DNA from: Planctomycetales bacterium | GTDB taxonomy: Bacteria; Planctomycetota; Planctomycetia; Planctomycetales; Planctomycetaceae | Reading direction: 5' to 3' | Assembly: GCA_026400835.1 (NCBI GenBank) | Contig: JAPLOA010000069.1 | Coordinates: 91,707-155,706, forward strand | Length of the DNA stretch: 64,000 bases | In this document: one piece after another, positions 1-9,031 of the stretch | Layout of the letters: every line of letters starts with the position of its first letter | How positions within the stretch are numbered: position 1 is the first letter of the stretch | Translations under genes and position numbers: made by a program | Notes under the pieces: model-generated | Databases searched by the model: none | What the model saw: only the letters and a program-made list of their open reading frames with translations | Told to the model about the DNA's origin: nothing

Positions 1-593
1 CCAGTGGCGACGTCTCCGTCACTCATTCGTTTGCCGCAGCCGGTCTGATGGCGACGGCGATTGACGTGCAGAACGGCGTCAACCAGCGTTCATTCGTACG
101 ATATCTGGATGTGCTGTTTAGCGGCTCGTCGGGCCTCAATGCGATGCTGAATGCAGGACGCGTGAAGATCGAGCGATTTGGAATTGACGCCACATCGGTT
201 GTGCCAGGAACCGGAGTCGACGTGCCAGGAGCTTTGTTGTCTCAAAATGGAAATCGCCTGCGACTGGATTTTGGGGCGAGCGGACTGGGCGGACTTCGTC
301 AGGCGGGGAACGGGTTTTATCGAGTCCTGCTGGATCTGGATGGAAACGGCTCCTATGCCGATACCGGTGACGCGGCGTTCGAATTTCATCGACTATTTGG
401 TGATGCAGATGGGAACGGCATCGTGGACATCGCTGACACGAATCTGGTCACCAGCCAGATCGGTCGCACTGGTGCCAACCTGGACGGTGATCTGGATGGC
501 AACGGTGCAGTCAATTCCACCGACCGTCTCTACACAACGCAGCAACGCGGAAAAAAACTGCTGGAACCGCTGCTGGGTTGGCTGGATGACTGA
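1..593 (+). CDS. Dockerin-type repeat protein, C-terminal part (5' end outside window)
   Basis: The reading frame is open from the first bases and ends at TGA 591-593, so the true start lies upstream of the window. The visible C-terminus carries two calcium-loop-like motifs, DADGNGIVDIADTN and DLDGNGAVNSTD, spaced as in type I dockerin repeats. The DxDxNG pattern is typical of EF-hand-like Ca2+ binding. In planctomycetes such dockerin-like ends occur on very large exported proteins; whether they bind cohesins is unknown. The segment before the repeats (VLLDLDGNGSYADTGDAAFEFHR) resembles linkers of giant planctomycete surface proteins. The upstream domains, and so the function, cannot be seen. 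The protein stops shortly after the second loop (LLEPLLGWLDD), so the dockerin is C-terminal. Confidence 0.75.
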   Translation, partial: SGDVSVTHSFAAAGLMATAIDVQNGVNQRSFVRYLDVLFSGSSGLNAMLNAGRVKIERFGIDATSVVPGTGVDVPGALLSQNGNRLRLDFGASGLGGLRQAGNGFYRVLLDLDGNGSYADTGDAAFEFHRLFGDADGNGIVDIADTNLVTSQIGRTGANLDGDLDGNGAVNSTDRLYTTQQRGKKLLEPLLGWLDD

Positions 594-786
594 GGTCTCA
601 TGCGGCGGCTTGCTCAATCTGAGAAATGACCGTCAAACATTTCCGAATCAGGCCAGAGCACGGAGGGGCCGGCCATTGGAGTCGCGACTTGCTGAGGCAC
701 GAACTGTGGCATCGACGATCGCACAGCGGGCAACCGCTGGTGAGTACGGATAACGAGTTTTCAAACCCTTGCTTGAGTATGAGACC

Positions 787-1494
787 ATGCGTCTGTTTTT
801 ACCGTGCCTGATTGTCGTTCTGTCCGCCTCCACATCCTGTTTCGGTGACATCATCGTGGATGTCCAGGATGCTTCGATTTCTGCAGGCGGGACCGGGTTT
901 ATCGACGTACTGATCAGCTCGGACGTGACGGACAATCTGTTTCAATCGGCGTATCATTTTGAGATCACCGGTTCTGTGGCGAATGGAAGCGTTCAATTTC
1001 GCCCCAGCGCCTTTCAGACGAATGTTCAGCAGTCTGTCGTTGCTCCGGTGCCATACGTTTTTGCAGGCGACACGGATCCTGGCAACTTCTTTGCAACACG
1101 CCAGGATCCCACGGTGACACAGATTATCGGCGGGGATAATACCCTGTCCGGTACCGGTATTTCTCTGACCACCACGCAAACTTTGCTGGCGAGACTGCAG
1201 GTCGAGCATATCACGGGGACGCCTCTGGCGGCAGTGGGAGATACGTTCACCGTCAAACTGATTAACAACGACAACGGAACGCCCGGGGACTTCACGGACG
1301 ATTCGACTCAGTTCAAGGACGACTTACTGAACAACCTGACGATTGATCCTCTGTCCTATTCCGGCAGCGGCACGATCACAATCACGTCCGCCGCAGTTCC
1401 GGAGCCTTCGACCTTTGCCGTCCTTGGATTTGCGTCGATCGCATTCATCGGCAAGCGTTGGCGGAGGCGAAGTCACCGGATTGATGTTGTCTGA
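787..1494 (+). CDS. PEP-CTERM sorting domain protein
   Basis: Exported protein of 235 residues. The ATG at 787 is preferred over an in-frame upstream codon at 769 because it places a signal peptide (MRLFLPCLIVVLSASTSCFG) directly at the N-terminus. The middle is a beta-rich region (DIIVDVQDASISAGGTGF, FIDVLISSDVTD) resembling the cohesin-like or carbohydrate-binding folds common in PEP-CTERM proteins. The C-terminus has the PEP-CTERM signal: VPEPST, a hydrophobic stretch FAVLGFASIAFIG, then a basic tail KRWRRR. Such proteins are thought to be processed by exosortase and displayed on or released from the envelope; no exosortase gene is in the window. No enzymatic motif is visible. Confidence 0.85.
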   Translation: MRLFLPCLIVVLSASTSCFGDIIVDVQDASISAGGTGFIDVLISSDVTDNLFQSAYHFEITGSVANGSVQFRPSAFQTNVQQSVVAPVPYVFAGDTDPGNFFATRQDPTVTQIIGGDNTLSGTGISLTTTQTLLARLQVEHITGTPLAAVGDTFTVKLINNDNGTPGDFTDDSTQFKDDLLNNLTIDPLSYSGSGTITITSAAVPEPSTFAVLGFASIAFIGKRWRRRSHRIDVV

Positions 1495-1811
1495 GAATCT
1501 GGATAGACCGGAAAGCTGACGCATTCCGCTCGCCGCAAATTGATTGCGCTTGGTTATACGCTGTTAACGCGAGCGGCAGAAAAGGGAATTACCGGTCGAT
1601 AGTAGAGCAGTCGTCTCAACTGCTCACGAACAAATGGGACAATTGTTCTACTGTGATAACGCCACGCGTCTGGTTTTATCAGCAAGCCTGCTTTGAGTTG
1701 CGTTTCACGCGGTTCACTGTCATCCTCTTCCGCTTGCGATTTGTGTCCTGCCCCAACCTCAGGCCAAATGCAGCCGATGATTCGTCTACAGGCGAGGAGC
1801 GAGTGACAGGA
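1495..1811. other. Intergenic region upstream of the first MFS gene
   Basis: No convincing gene. It holds a perfect 7-bp hairpin at 1605-1625 (GAGCAGT, 7-nt loop, ACTGCTC), which could end the PEP-CTERM transcript although no T-run follows. It also holds a short palindrome around 1637-1648 (GGGACAATTGTTC) that could be an operator for the transporter gene; that is inference only. The frame of the MFS gene is open back to 1653, but the upstream residues do not look like transporter sequence. Confidence 0.35.
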
Positions 1812-3200
1812 ATGACACAGCCGCAGAATCCTTACGTGTTGCCAACGAAAACAGATGATTCACAAAGCCTAAGCAGCTCTCAGAACCAGGCGACAAAAGT
1901 TCGCTGGCTGATCGTCGCGATGCTGATGGGGTTTGCCTTTCTGGGGCACTTTAATCGTGTCGGGATTACGGTTGCGGCCAAAGAGAAATTCATTGGGCCG
2001 GGATTGTTGTCTGAAGTGCAGATGGGGCAGGTTTACTCCGCCTTCCTCTGGGTCTACACGTTGACCATGTTGCCCGGCGGATGGATTATTGACCTCGTTG
2101 GTCCGCGACGAGCACTCACCGGGATGGGATTGGGACTGGGCTTCTGCGTCGTCATGACCGGCGCATTGGGACAACTGGGCTGGCCGATCGCTTCGTTGTT
2201 AATCCCGTTGATTGCAGTGCGCAGCGTTGCGGGTTTTTGCAGTACCCCCTTGCATCCGGGAGCAGCCCGGAGTGTGTCGCTGTGGTTTCCTTTGACGAGT
2301 CGTTCAACCGCGAACGGACTCGTAACGGCCGGAGCGCTGATTGGTATCTCTGTGACCGCGCCGGGCTTTGGATGGCTGATGGATCGATTCGACTGGTCGA
2401 TCGCGTTCATGATCTCGGGTGCAGCCTTGATGGCATTCTCAATTCTCTGGCTGGCATTATCGACGGATGATGTCAACGGCCATCCTCGAGCCAACAACGC
2501 GGAAAAGCAGCTGGTGGCGATGAGTCATGTGCCGGCCGCCGGTACCAAAGCGTCCGCCGCAGACTTTCTGGCGTTGTTCAAGAACAGCCAGTTGATGATT
2601 CTGGCTTCCAGCTATGCGGCCTACAGCTACTTTCAGTATCTGTTCTTTTACTGGATCGATTTTTACTTCGGCAAAGAGTTGCAGTTGCCAGACGGTGAAA
2701 GTCGTCGAGCCACATTCATTGTCATGATGGCCATGGCGATCGGAATGGCGTTCGGAGGAATGCTGACTGATCGGTTGAGTCGACACATTGGCGTACGCTG
2801 GAGCTGTCGCAGCATTGCCATGGCGGGCATGTTGTTAAGTGCTGGCTTTGCATGGTTCGGAGTTGCCGCCAAAGATCCGAACGAAGTGATTCTGCTTTTT
2901 TCACTGGCCCTCGCAGCCCTCGGAATGTGCGAGGGGATTTTCTGGACGTCAGCTCCGGCTCTGGAACCTACCAAAGGCGGCCTGGCCGGCGCATTCCTGA
3001 ACACGATTGGCAATGCCGGAGGAAGTCTGGCACCGATCTGCACGCCATGGATCGGCGTAAATTATGGCTGGCCTGCAGCCATTGGAGTTGCGTGTTGCAC
3101 GAGCGTGCTCGGAGCTGCGCTGTGGTTGCTGATTGATACGGGAATCAGAAGCCGCAAAACAACAGAGGAGCTTGTGATCGAGGAACGCTCGGCGTTTTAG
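1812..3200 (+). CDS. MFS transporter, sugar-acid/anion:cation symporter type
   Basis: Inner-membrane permease of 462 residues with about twelve hydrophobic segments. The start at ATG 1812 (MTQPQNPYV) follows a GAGGAG-type ribosome site; upstream in-frame codons encode sequence unlike a transporter. After a 35-residue polar N-terminus, TM1 contains FLGHFNRVGITVAAKE, and the loop between TM2 and TM3 has the MFS signature region GGWIIDLVGPRRAL. A second such loop, GGMLTDRLSRHIG, lies in the C-terminal half. Overall order and motifs match the ACS family (hexuronate, glucarate, galactonate and similar acids). The neighbours do not fix the substrate, but sugar-acid dehydratases and a lactonase elsewhere in the window fit this class. 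A second member lies at 37595. Confidence 0.85.
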   Translation: MTQPQNPYVLPTKTDDSQSLSSSQNQATKVRWLIVAMLMGFAFLGHFNRVGITVAAKEKFIGPGLLSEVQMGQVYSAFLWVYTLTMLPGGWIIDLVGPRRALTGMGLGLGFCVVMTGALGQLGWPIASLLIPLIAVRSVAGFCSTPLHPGAARSVSLWFPLTSRSTANGLVTAGALIGISVTAPGFGWLMDRFDWSIAFMISGAALMAFSILWLALSTDDVNGHPRANNAEKQLVAMSHVPAAGTKASAADFLALFKNSQLMILASSYAAYSYFQYLFFYWIDFYFGKELQLPDGESRRATFIVMMAMAIGMAFGGMLTDRLSRHIGVRWSCRSIAMAGMLLSAGFAWFGVAAKDPNEVILLFSLALAALGMCEGIFWTSAPALEPTKGGLAGAFLNTIGNAGGSLAPICTPWIGVNYGWPAAIGVACCTSVLGAALWLLIDTGIRSRKTTEELVIEERSAF

Positions 3201-3251
3201 TGCGATAAATGTGTCAAAGCCTCATCAGCCGAAGTGCGTTAGCGGACTGTC

Positions 3252-3372
3252 GATTTAATCCCCCCTGAGCCTGCCTCAGGGGCCTGCGGGCTTTCGCACC
3301 ACTGAAAGTCCTGGTTTCTATGCTGGTGCAAAAGCGGTTAAACCCCCGACGCGGGGTCGGGGGCGATTAAAG
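3252..3372. repeat. Large nested palindromic element
   Basis: About 120 bp of imperfect dyad between the MFS and RidA-like genes, which converge here. The outer arms are CGATTTAATCCCCC and GGGGGCGATTAAAG (near-complementary). Inside are a perfect hairpin at 3262-3282 (CCCCTGA, 7-nt loop, TCAGGGG), a near-perfect pair CTTTCGCACC/GGTGCAAAAG at 3291-3300 and 3324-3333, and a second perfect hairpin at 3343-3363 (CCCCCGA, loop, TCGGGGG). Its position between convergent genes allows a bidirectional terminator role, but the cruciform layout is more like a small palindromic repeat element. Confidence 0.7.
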
Positions 3373-3452
3373 TACCATCCCGTTAGCGACCAACGGCTGA
3401 TAGCACTATTAATTCAGCAAATCGTTCCAGCCAATCATCTGAGAACACGACC

Positions 3453-3839
3453 TCATTCGAGAACGGCAATCGCATCGATCTCGATGTGAATGCTCTCCAT
3501 CGGGAAGGTCACTCCGATCAGTGTGTTCACCGGATAATCGTCACCAAAGAACTCGTGGTAGATTTCGATCTGCTCGCCTTCGAACGGATGCCACTTATAG
3601 GGATCCGCAACGTACATGGTCAGCTTGCAGATATCCGATGGCTGTCCACCTTCGGCTTTGACCATGCGAGTCAGTCGGTCCAGGATGACTCGCAGTTGTT
3701 CCATGGGGCTGCCGTTTTGGGCCGACGAGCCATTTGCGGTGCAGCCGGACAGAAACAGCATGTTTCCCGCGCGCACTCCACGGGCGTAGTGAGGCCCTGA
3801 CGGGTAGATGTCTTCGAAGTGAATCCGACGTTTCTTCAT
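3453..3839 (-). CDS. RidA/YjgF-family protein (active-site Arg replaced)
   Basis: A 128-residue protein of the RidA (YjgF/YER057c/UK114) superfamily, trimeric proteins some of which hydrolyse reactive enamines or imines to ketones. Start chosen at ATG 3839 (MKKRRIHFEDIYP); upstream frame residues look non-coding. Family features are GNMLFLSGCTA in the first half, the helix region ILDRLTRMVKAEGGQPSDICKLTMYV, and the C-terminal strand HIEIDAIAVLE. In canonical RidA the motif PARS carries the Arg needed for imine hydrolysis; here the aligned residues are PVNTL, so that Arg is missing. This points to a RidA paralogue with a different ligand or role. It faces divergently from the STAS gene. Confidence 0.8.
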   Translation of the reverse strand: MKKRRIHFEDIYPSGPHYARGVRAGNMLFLSGCTANGSSAQNGSPMEQLRVILDRLTRMVKAEGGQPSDICKLTMYVADPYKWHPFEGEQIEIYHEFFGDDYPVNTLIGVTFPMESIHIEIDAIAVLE

Positions 3840-4191
3840 GGGGTCACCCGGCAAATGTCTGGTTGGCGAGGATTGATCAGGCCGAAGGCCCGATCGGGTT
3901 GAATTGAGCCCCGGAAGTCTGGTCGATCCTACGATGGCCTGCAATCAACGAGGGTACTGGCGCGTCTTCTGTGTCAAAAGACTTCTGAAGTGTGAGCGCC
4001 CCCTCTTGGGTGCCTTGGACAATTGGGAAAACCAATCTTCACGAGACGTTCACGCAAAGTTCCCGTGAAATCGATGGTTGAGGGATCGTCAGACAATATG
4101 TTGGCTCCAGGACTTTGCGGAAGAACTCAATTTCTGTAGTCTGCGTTTTTCAGGTCAGGGGCCGAGAAACCAGAGCAGGTGAGGTGTTGTT
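3840..4191. other. Divergent intergenic region (RidA-like / STAS)
   Basis: A 352-bp region between divergently transcribed genes that must hold promoters for both. No protein-like reading frame, clear -35/-10 pair or strong hairpin was recognised. Confidence 0.3.
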
Positions 4192-4557
4192 GTGTCAGAA
4201 GTTCTCGACAGTTTTCAAATCGAGTGGCATGGAAATACTGTCGTGGTCACTCCAGCTTCCAGCGTTGAGTCACTCAACTGGGATTTGGTGGAGCAGGCTG
4301 CTGACCTCGTCATGGAACCGCTCAATGACCAGGAAGCACCAATGGTCGTGGTGGACCTGAGCCGCGTCGGCTATTTTGGCTCGGTCTTTCTGGCATTACT
4401 GCTTCGCTGCCATAAGTTCGTGAAGAAAAAAGGCGGGGAGCTGGTTCTCTGCGGCGCCAGTGACATGGCGCTCGAACTGCTGCGAATTACGGCGCTCGAC
4501 ACGATCTGGGCGATCTATAAAACTCGCGATGAGGCGATGCAGGCTCTCTCTGAGTAA
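4192..4557 (+). CDS. STAS-domain protein (anti-anti-sigma type)
   Basis: A 121-residue single STAS domain; the likely start is GTG 4192, preceded by a weak GAGGTG site. The SpoIIAA-like core is visible: [21 protein letters not shown], followed by [23 protein letters not shown] and [12 protein letters not shown]. In classical anti-sigma antagonists the loop reads DSSG, with the phospho-accepting serine inside; here it reads GSVF, so only one serine remains and phosphorylation is uncertain. Such proteins usually sequester a HATPase anti-sigma kinase; one is encoded at 43343-44254, but not adjacent. The LOG-family gene begins 33 bp downstream on the same strand, so the two are probably co-transcribed. 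Confidence 0.85.
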   Translation: MSEVLDSFQIEWHGNTVVVTPASSVESLNWDLVEQAADLVMEPLNDQEAPMVVVDLSRVGYFGSVFLALLLRCHKFVKKKGGELVLCGASDMALELLRITALDTIWAIYKTRDEAMQALSE

Positions 4558-4590
4558 CACAAACAAACCCTTGCATGGAGGCAGGTTGCT

Positions 4591-5637
4591 TTGAAAAAAC
4601 GACATCCGCTGAAGCATCCGCATCAGTCTGAAATGGACGTGATTGAACACGTCTCGGAATTGAAGCATCACGAAGAGTTAATAGCTGAGATCAAGCAGAC
4701 AGCAGACAAGCTGGCCGAGGATAAGGCGACTCGCGGAGATCTGAAGATCCTGAGCCGTGCCTTGAAGGAGCTGCGATATGCCTTCAAGGTATTTTCACCC
4801 TATAGGATGAACCGCAAGGTTACCGTCTTTGGTTCTGCTCGTACGAAGCGCGAAAATCCCTGCTACACCACCGCTGAGACATTTGGTCGAAGAATGGCCG
4901 AAGAAGGCTGGATGGTCGTGACAGGCGCCGGTGGCGGAATCATGGAGGCGGCTCACCGTGGCTCCGGTCGCGAGATGGCCATGGGGCTCAATATTCTTCT
5001 GCCATTTGAGCAGGAAGCGAATCCGGTTATTGCTGGAGATCCCAAACTTGTCAGCTTGAAGTACTTCTTCACTCGTAAGCTGATGTTCGTGAAAGAGGTC
5101 CACGCAATTGTTAGTTGCCCGGGCGGATTCGGCACGCTGGATGAGGCATTCGAAAGCCTGACGCTGGTTCAGACCGGTAAACGCGATTTGATGCCGATGG
5201 TGATGCTGGATGAACCGGGCGGCACCTATTGGTCTCACTTTTTGAACTATATCCGCAATGAATTGCTGGACAATGGTCTGATTTCTCCCGGAGACTTGTC
5301 GCTCTTCAAGGTGACTGACAACGTTGAGGAGGCCATTGAAGAAGTGCTTGGATTTTACAGCGTCTACAACAGCATGAGGTTCATCCGTGATCGCCTCGTG
5401 TTGCGACTTCATGTGGAACCGACCGAACTACTGCTCGAACGGCTGAATGATGAGTTTGCGGACATCGTTGTCAGTGGTAAGATTGAGAAAGTAGCAGTAC
5501 ATCGGCTGGAGTCGGATGATGCTCACCTGGCTGAATTGCCGCGGCTGAGTCTGAATTTTGATCGTAAGGCCGTTGGCAGACTGCGGCAGATGATCGACGT
5601 GATCAACTGTGAGCTGGAAGGCTATTGTGGTGTGTGA
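4591..5637 (+). CDS. LOG-family protein (Rossmann fold, cytokinin riboside monophosphate phosphoribohydrolase-like)
   Basis: A 348-residue protein. The start is TTG 4591, backed by a GGAGG site nine bases upstream. Residues 1-70 are a helical, charged N-terminal extension. The LOG/TIGR00730 domain runs from about 75 to 255: [26 protein letters not shown], and the family signature PGGFGTLDE at 177-185, which binds the nucleotide phosphate and contributes the catalytic Glu. The C-terminal 90 residues ([16 protein letters not shown] onward) are an extra domain not found in short LOG proteins. LOG enzymes cleave nucleoside monophosphates to base and ribose 5-phosphate; the natural substrate in this longer subgroup is not known to me. 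Pairing with a STAS gene is unusual. Confidence 0.85.
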   Translation: MKKRHPLKHPHQSEMDVIEHVSELKHHEELIAEIKQTADKLAEDKATRGDLKILSRALKELRYAFKVFSPYRMNRKVTVFGSARTKRENPCYTTAETFGRRMAEEGWMVVTGAGGGIMEAAHRGSGREMAMGLNILLPFEQEANPVIAGDPKLVSLKYFFTRKLMFVKEVHAIVSCPGGFGTLDEAFESLTLVQTGKRDLMPMVMLDEPGGTYWSHFLNYIRNELLDNGLISPGDLSLFKVTDNVEEAIEEVLGFYSVYNSMRFIRDRLVLRLHVEPTELLLERLNDEFADIVVSGKIEKVAVHRLESDDAHLAELPRLSLNFDRKAVGRLRQMIDVINCELEGYCGV

Positions 5638-5675
5638 TGTTCTTTGATGAACGAGTTGAAAAAGGAATCCCGGCT

Positions 5676-6143
5676 ATGAATCGACGACACGTTCTTCAGG
5701 CTTTGGCATTACTTTCTGCCAGCAGCACGACCTTGGCTGCATTCGGAGAATCGAGTCTGGCAGATGTTGCTGTGGCCGTACCGGAGAATCTTTCGGCAGC
5801 ACTGAGAAACTCCCGACAGGTGTGCGTTGATCTTTTGAGCCGCCTTGATCGAATGGACTCTCGGCGCGGCTTGATCACCGAGTTGACGTCCGCTGTCGGC
5901 GAAGTTGCGATTGATGCTCTGCAGGAGTTGTCTGTTCTGCTGGAACAGACGGACGCTCGCATCTCGTCCGTTGAACAGTGTACCGTCGCATTGTTTCAGG
6001 CGTGTGCGGATTCGCTGATTCGTGTTGAAACGCCATTGAAATCGTTGTCTCAGAGTGGAATGCTTCCTGGTCCAGTCGTTGACTCCTCCGTCGCTGTTTT
6101 TGGACAGGTTCGACAACTACTGTTGAGCCTTCCTATGGACTGA
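5676..6143 (+). CDS. Exported hypothetical protein, helical
   Basis: A 155-residue protein not recognised as any family. The start is ATG 5676 with an AAAAGG-type site upstream, giving the leader MNRRHVLQALALLSASSTTLAA. The RR pair and following hydrophobic run resemble a Tat or Sec signal peptide. The mature part is predicted by eye to be mostly alpha-helical, with heptad-like leucines (LLSRLDRMDS, ALQELSVLLEQTDARI) and three cysteines (QVC, EQC, QAC) spaced along helices. A small four-helix bundle is plausible; metal binding is speculation. It starts 38 bp after the LOG-family gene and could be the last gene of the same transcript. Confidence 0.6.
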   Translation: MNRRHVLQALALLSASSTTLAAFGESSLADVAVAVPENLSAALRNSRQVCVDLLSRLDRMDSRRGLITELTSAVGEVAIDALQELSVLLEQTDARISSVEQCTVALFQACADSLIRVETPLKSLSQSGMLPGPVVDSSVAVFGQVRQLLLSLPMD

Positions 6144-6316
6144 TCCGAAAGTCGCGGTGAATCTCGTTTTTGTTTTGTAAGACGTCCTCAACGGTTTCGA
6201 CGGAAGCGATTGCTGCTTTTCGGGTTCGGCCTTTTCTGTGGCTCGTCGGCAAAAGTCTGTGGGCCAATCGGGATTTTCGAACGACGCTTTGAGAGCTGTA
6301 ACAGTTCACTCAGAGT

Positions 6317-7030
6317 TCAGTGAGCCCCGAGATACGCTTTTCGCACCTCGTCACTCGACGCCAACTCTGCGGCTGGACCATCCATCTCAATTGAGCCAAC
6401 TTCGATCACGTAAGCGCGATGTGCGACCTTCAGCGCCATGGCGGCGTTTTGTTCAACCAGCAAAATGGTCGTACCGGAGTTGTTGATTTCTCGGATCACC
6501 TGAAAGATCGTCTGCACAATCTGTGGAGCCAGTCCCAGAGACGGCTCATCCAGCATCAACAGTCGCGGTCTGGACAGCATCGCTCGCGCAATCGCGACCA
6601 TCTGCTGTTCACCACCGGAGAGTGTCCCGGCAGCCTGTTTCAGACGTTCACGGACTCTTGGGAAAAGCTCCAGGGCTCGTTCGCGATCTTTGCGAATTTC
6701 TGCGTGATCGTTGCGCGAATACGCACCCAGCTGAAGATTCTCTTCGACGGTTAAATTGGCAAAGATTCCCCGACCTTCCGGAACATGAACCAGCCCGCTT
6801 TGCGCAATGCGATGCGGCGGCTGTCCCTGGATCTCTTTTCGTTCGAACTGGATCGTCCCCTGCTTAGGTGTCAGCAGTCCGGAGATCGTTCGCAGCATTG
6901 TCGACTTGCCGGCTCCATTGCCTCCGATCAGGGTTACGATCTCGCCCTGTTCGACTCGCAGCGAACAGTTGCGAATCGCCTCGATCGCACCGTAAGAGAC
7001 AGAAAGATTGTTGACAGTCAGAAGTGACAT
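6317..7030 (-). CDS. livF: Branched-chain amino-acid ABC transporter ATP-binding protein LivF
   Basis: A 237-residue cytoplasmic ATPase, one of two that power the HAAT-family importer. Walker A (GGNGAGKST) is near residue 36, the ABC signature LSGGEQQ near 138, and Walker B RLLMLDEPSLGL near 155, followed by the LivF-type GLAPQIV sequence. Length matches the family. It is the last gene of the liv operon; its ATG overlaps the stop of livG by one base (TAATG on the minus strand), showing translational coupling. Confidence 0.93.
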   Translation of the reverse strand: MSLLTVNNLSVSYGAIEAIRNCSLRVEQGEIVTLIGGNGAGKSTMLRTISGLLTPKQGTIQFERKEIQGQPPHRIAQSGLVHVPEGRGIFANLTVEENLQLGAYSRNDHAEIRKDRERALELFPRVRERLKQAAGTLSGGEQQMVAIARAMLSRPRLLMLDEPSLGLAPQIVQTIFQVIREINNSGTTILLVEQNAAMALKVAHRAYVIEVGSIEMDGPAAELASSDEVRKAYLGAH

Positions 7031-7872
7031 TACGCATCCTCCAGTCCGGCGCCCAGGTAGGCGGCGATGACTCGAGGATCATTCTGAACGTTCGCCGGAG
7101 TCCCTTCGCTGATCGTGATTCCGTACTCCAGCACCGTGATCCGTTCGCAGATCTTCATCACCAGCGGCATGTCGTGTTCGATCAGGAGCACGGCCACCTG
7201 AAAGCGATCACGAATCTGTCGGATCGACTCCGCCAGTGCGAACTTCTCCTGCGGATTCAGTCCGGCGGCCGGTTCATCCAGCAACAGCACTTTTGGATTG
7301 GTCGCCAGAGCACGGATGATTTCCAGTTTGCGTTGATGGCCATAACTCAGATTGCTGGCCAGTTCATCGGCTCGGTCCTGGAGTTCGAAGATCTGCAGAA
7401 GCTCAAGTGATCTCTGACGCAGCAGTTCTTCCTCACGCCGATAGCCGCGCGATCGAATCACAGTGGAAAGCAATCCATGTCGATTGTGCAGTTGCCCTGC
7501 CAGTCGCACGTTGTCCAGCACGCTGAGACTTGGGAACAGGCGGATGTTCTGAAACGTCCGGGCGATGCCTGCTGCGGTAATCTCATGCGGCTTGCCCTGG
7601 CCCAGTCGCTGCGAACCCAGTTGAATCTCACCGGAGTCCGGCTGATAGACGCCGGTCAGAAGATTGAAGACAGTCGTCTTGCCCGCTCCGTTCGGACCGA
7701 TCAGCCCGTACAAACCTGCGCGAGGCAGTCGGAGCGAAAACTTCTGGACAGCTTTCAAGCCGCCGAACGAAATCCCAATCTCACGCACATCCAGCAGAGC
7801 CTCTGGACCGCTGGCCGCTCCACCTGCGATCAAACCGCTCTTCGCTGCCAAACCCTCTGTCGATGATTTCAT
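7030..7872 (-). CDS. livG: Branched-chain amino-acid ABC transporter ATP-binding protein LivG
   Basis: A 280-residue second ATPase of the importer. After about 25 poorly conserved residues the ABC domain starts at LLDVREIGISFGGLKAV. Walker A GPNGAGKTT, the helical-domain segment IARTFQNIRLFPSLSVLDNV typical of LivG, a degenerate signature NLSYGHQRKLEI and Walker B VLLLDEPAAGLNPQE are all present. The C-terminus ITISEGTPANVQNDPRVIAAYLG is characteristic of LivG. Its start overlaps the stop of livM by four bases (ATGA). Confidence 0.93.
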   Translation of the reverse strand: MKSSTEGLAAKSGLIAGGAASGPEALLDVREIGISFGGLKAVQKFSLRLPRAGLYGLIGPNGAGKTTVFNLLTGVYQPDSGEIQLGSQRLGQGKPHEITAAGIARTFQNIRLFPSLSVLDNVRLAGQLHNRHGLLSTVIRSRGYRREEELLRQRSLELLQIFELQDRADELASNLSYGHQRKLEIIRALATNPKVLLLDEPAAGLNPQEKFALAESIRQIRDRFQVAVLLIEHDMPLVMKICERITVLEYGITISEGTPANVQNDPRVIAAYLGAGLEDA

Positions 7873-9029
7873 GAGCCGACCTCCGCTGGCGAAACATCCG
7901 AACCCGACGTTTCAGCTTTCCTGCGGCGACGATTGAACATCTCCCAGACTTCATGAATTCCCAGCAAGCCCTGAGGTCGCACGAGCATCATGATGATCAG
8001 CAGCAGTGCGTAGACGATCAGTCGATACTGTTCGAAATCCCGCAGGAGTTCGGGAAGCACCGTCAGGAAAACAGCCGCCAGCGTTACACCGGAAATCGAT
8101 CCTCGCCCGCCCAATACGGTCATGATGACGTAGTCAAACGACTGCTGGAAACCAGCATCCTTCGGGCTGACTGTACCGGTCGAATGCGCGAAGAGTCCTC
8201 CCGCGACACCGGCAAAGAAAGCGGCAACAACAAAGGCCGTCACCTTCTGCCTCGCGATGTTGACTCCCATTGCCTGCGCGGCAATTTCATCTTCTCGCAC
8301 TGAAATCATCGAGCGACCCGCGCTGGAACTCTTCAGTCGATAAGCCACAACCAGAGTGATTGCCAGGATCGAATAGACCCAGAACAGATTCGTGTACTTC
8401 GGGATTCCGCTAAAGCCGAGCGACCCGCCCAGCGGAGGCGGAACCAGTTGCTTCAGCCCGACACTCTGAAGCGCTTCGATGTCTTCGATCAGAGGTCCCG
8501 TCTGTTGCAGCACGACACGAATGATCTCGCCGAAGCCCAGTGTCACAATAGCCAGATAATCGCCTCGCAGCCGCAGTGACGGCAGCCCGACCACATAACC
8601 AGCAATCGCCGCAACCAGTCCGCCTGCCAGACACGAACCCAGAAACAACCAGTCACCGCTGCCCAGGAATCCTCCGTGCTTCACCGTGGAACCCCAAAGC
8701 AGCATCGAACCGTAATACGTGATTGATGCGGCCGTGTAACCGCCGACGGCCATGAAGCCGGCATGACCGATCGAGAATTGCCCGGTCATGCCATTCACGA
8801 TGTTCAGCGACACAGCCAGCACGATCACGATCCCGATGATCTGCAGAATCTGAGTGTTATAACTTCGCTGTGGCGCCGGCAGAGAAAAATGCAGCACCAA
8901 AGCGATCAGAATGCCGATCGCGATTGGGATCAGACCGGTCCAGCCGTTGCCTTTCACAGCAACCTCCGCGGCCTCAGATTTTGCAACCGCCGCTGCATCA
9001 GAACCGACAGAAGATGTTCCGCGCATCAT
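7869..9029 (-). CDS. livM: Branched-chain amino-acid ABC transporter permease LivM
   Basis: A 386-residue inner-membrane permease. A polar N-terminus of about 30 residues precedes eight to ten hydrophobic segments. Family motifs include SLNIVNGMTGQFSIGHAGFMAVGGY near residue 80 and the cytoplasmic coupling loop around GRSMISVREDEIAAQAMGVN, which contacts the ATPase. The tail QGLLGIHEVWEMFNRRRRK is cytoplasmic. It follows livH after only two bases, so the operon is tightly packed. Confidence 0.92.
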   Translation of the reverse strand: MMRGTSSVGSDAAAVAKSEAAEVAVKGNGWTGLIPIAIGILIALVLHFSLPAPQRSYNTQILQIIGIVIVLAVSLNIVNGMTGQFSIGHAGFMAVGGYTAASITYYGSMLLWGSTVKHGGFLGSGDWLFLGSCLAGGLVAAIAGYVVGLPSLRLRGDYLAIVTLGFGEIIRVVLQQTGPLIEDIEALQSVGLKQLVPPPLGGSLGFSGIPKYTNLFWVYSILAITLVVAYRLKSSSAGRSMISVREDEIAAQAMGVNIARQKVTAFVVAAFFAGVAGGLFAHSTGTVSPKDAGFQQSFDYVIMTVLGGRGSISGVTLAAVFLTVLPELLRDFEQYRLIVYALLLIIMMLVRPQGLLGIHEVWEMFNRRRRKAETSGSDVSPAEVGS

Positions 9030-9031
9030 CG

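Noticed and set aside
178..753. Open frame of 191 codons overlapping the dockerin-type gene
   Set aside because: Its first two-thirds is a shifted reading of the dockerin coding sequence; composition (Trp, Arg and Cys rich) is typical of a shadow frame.
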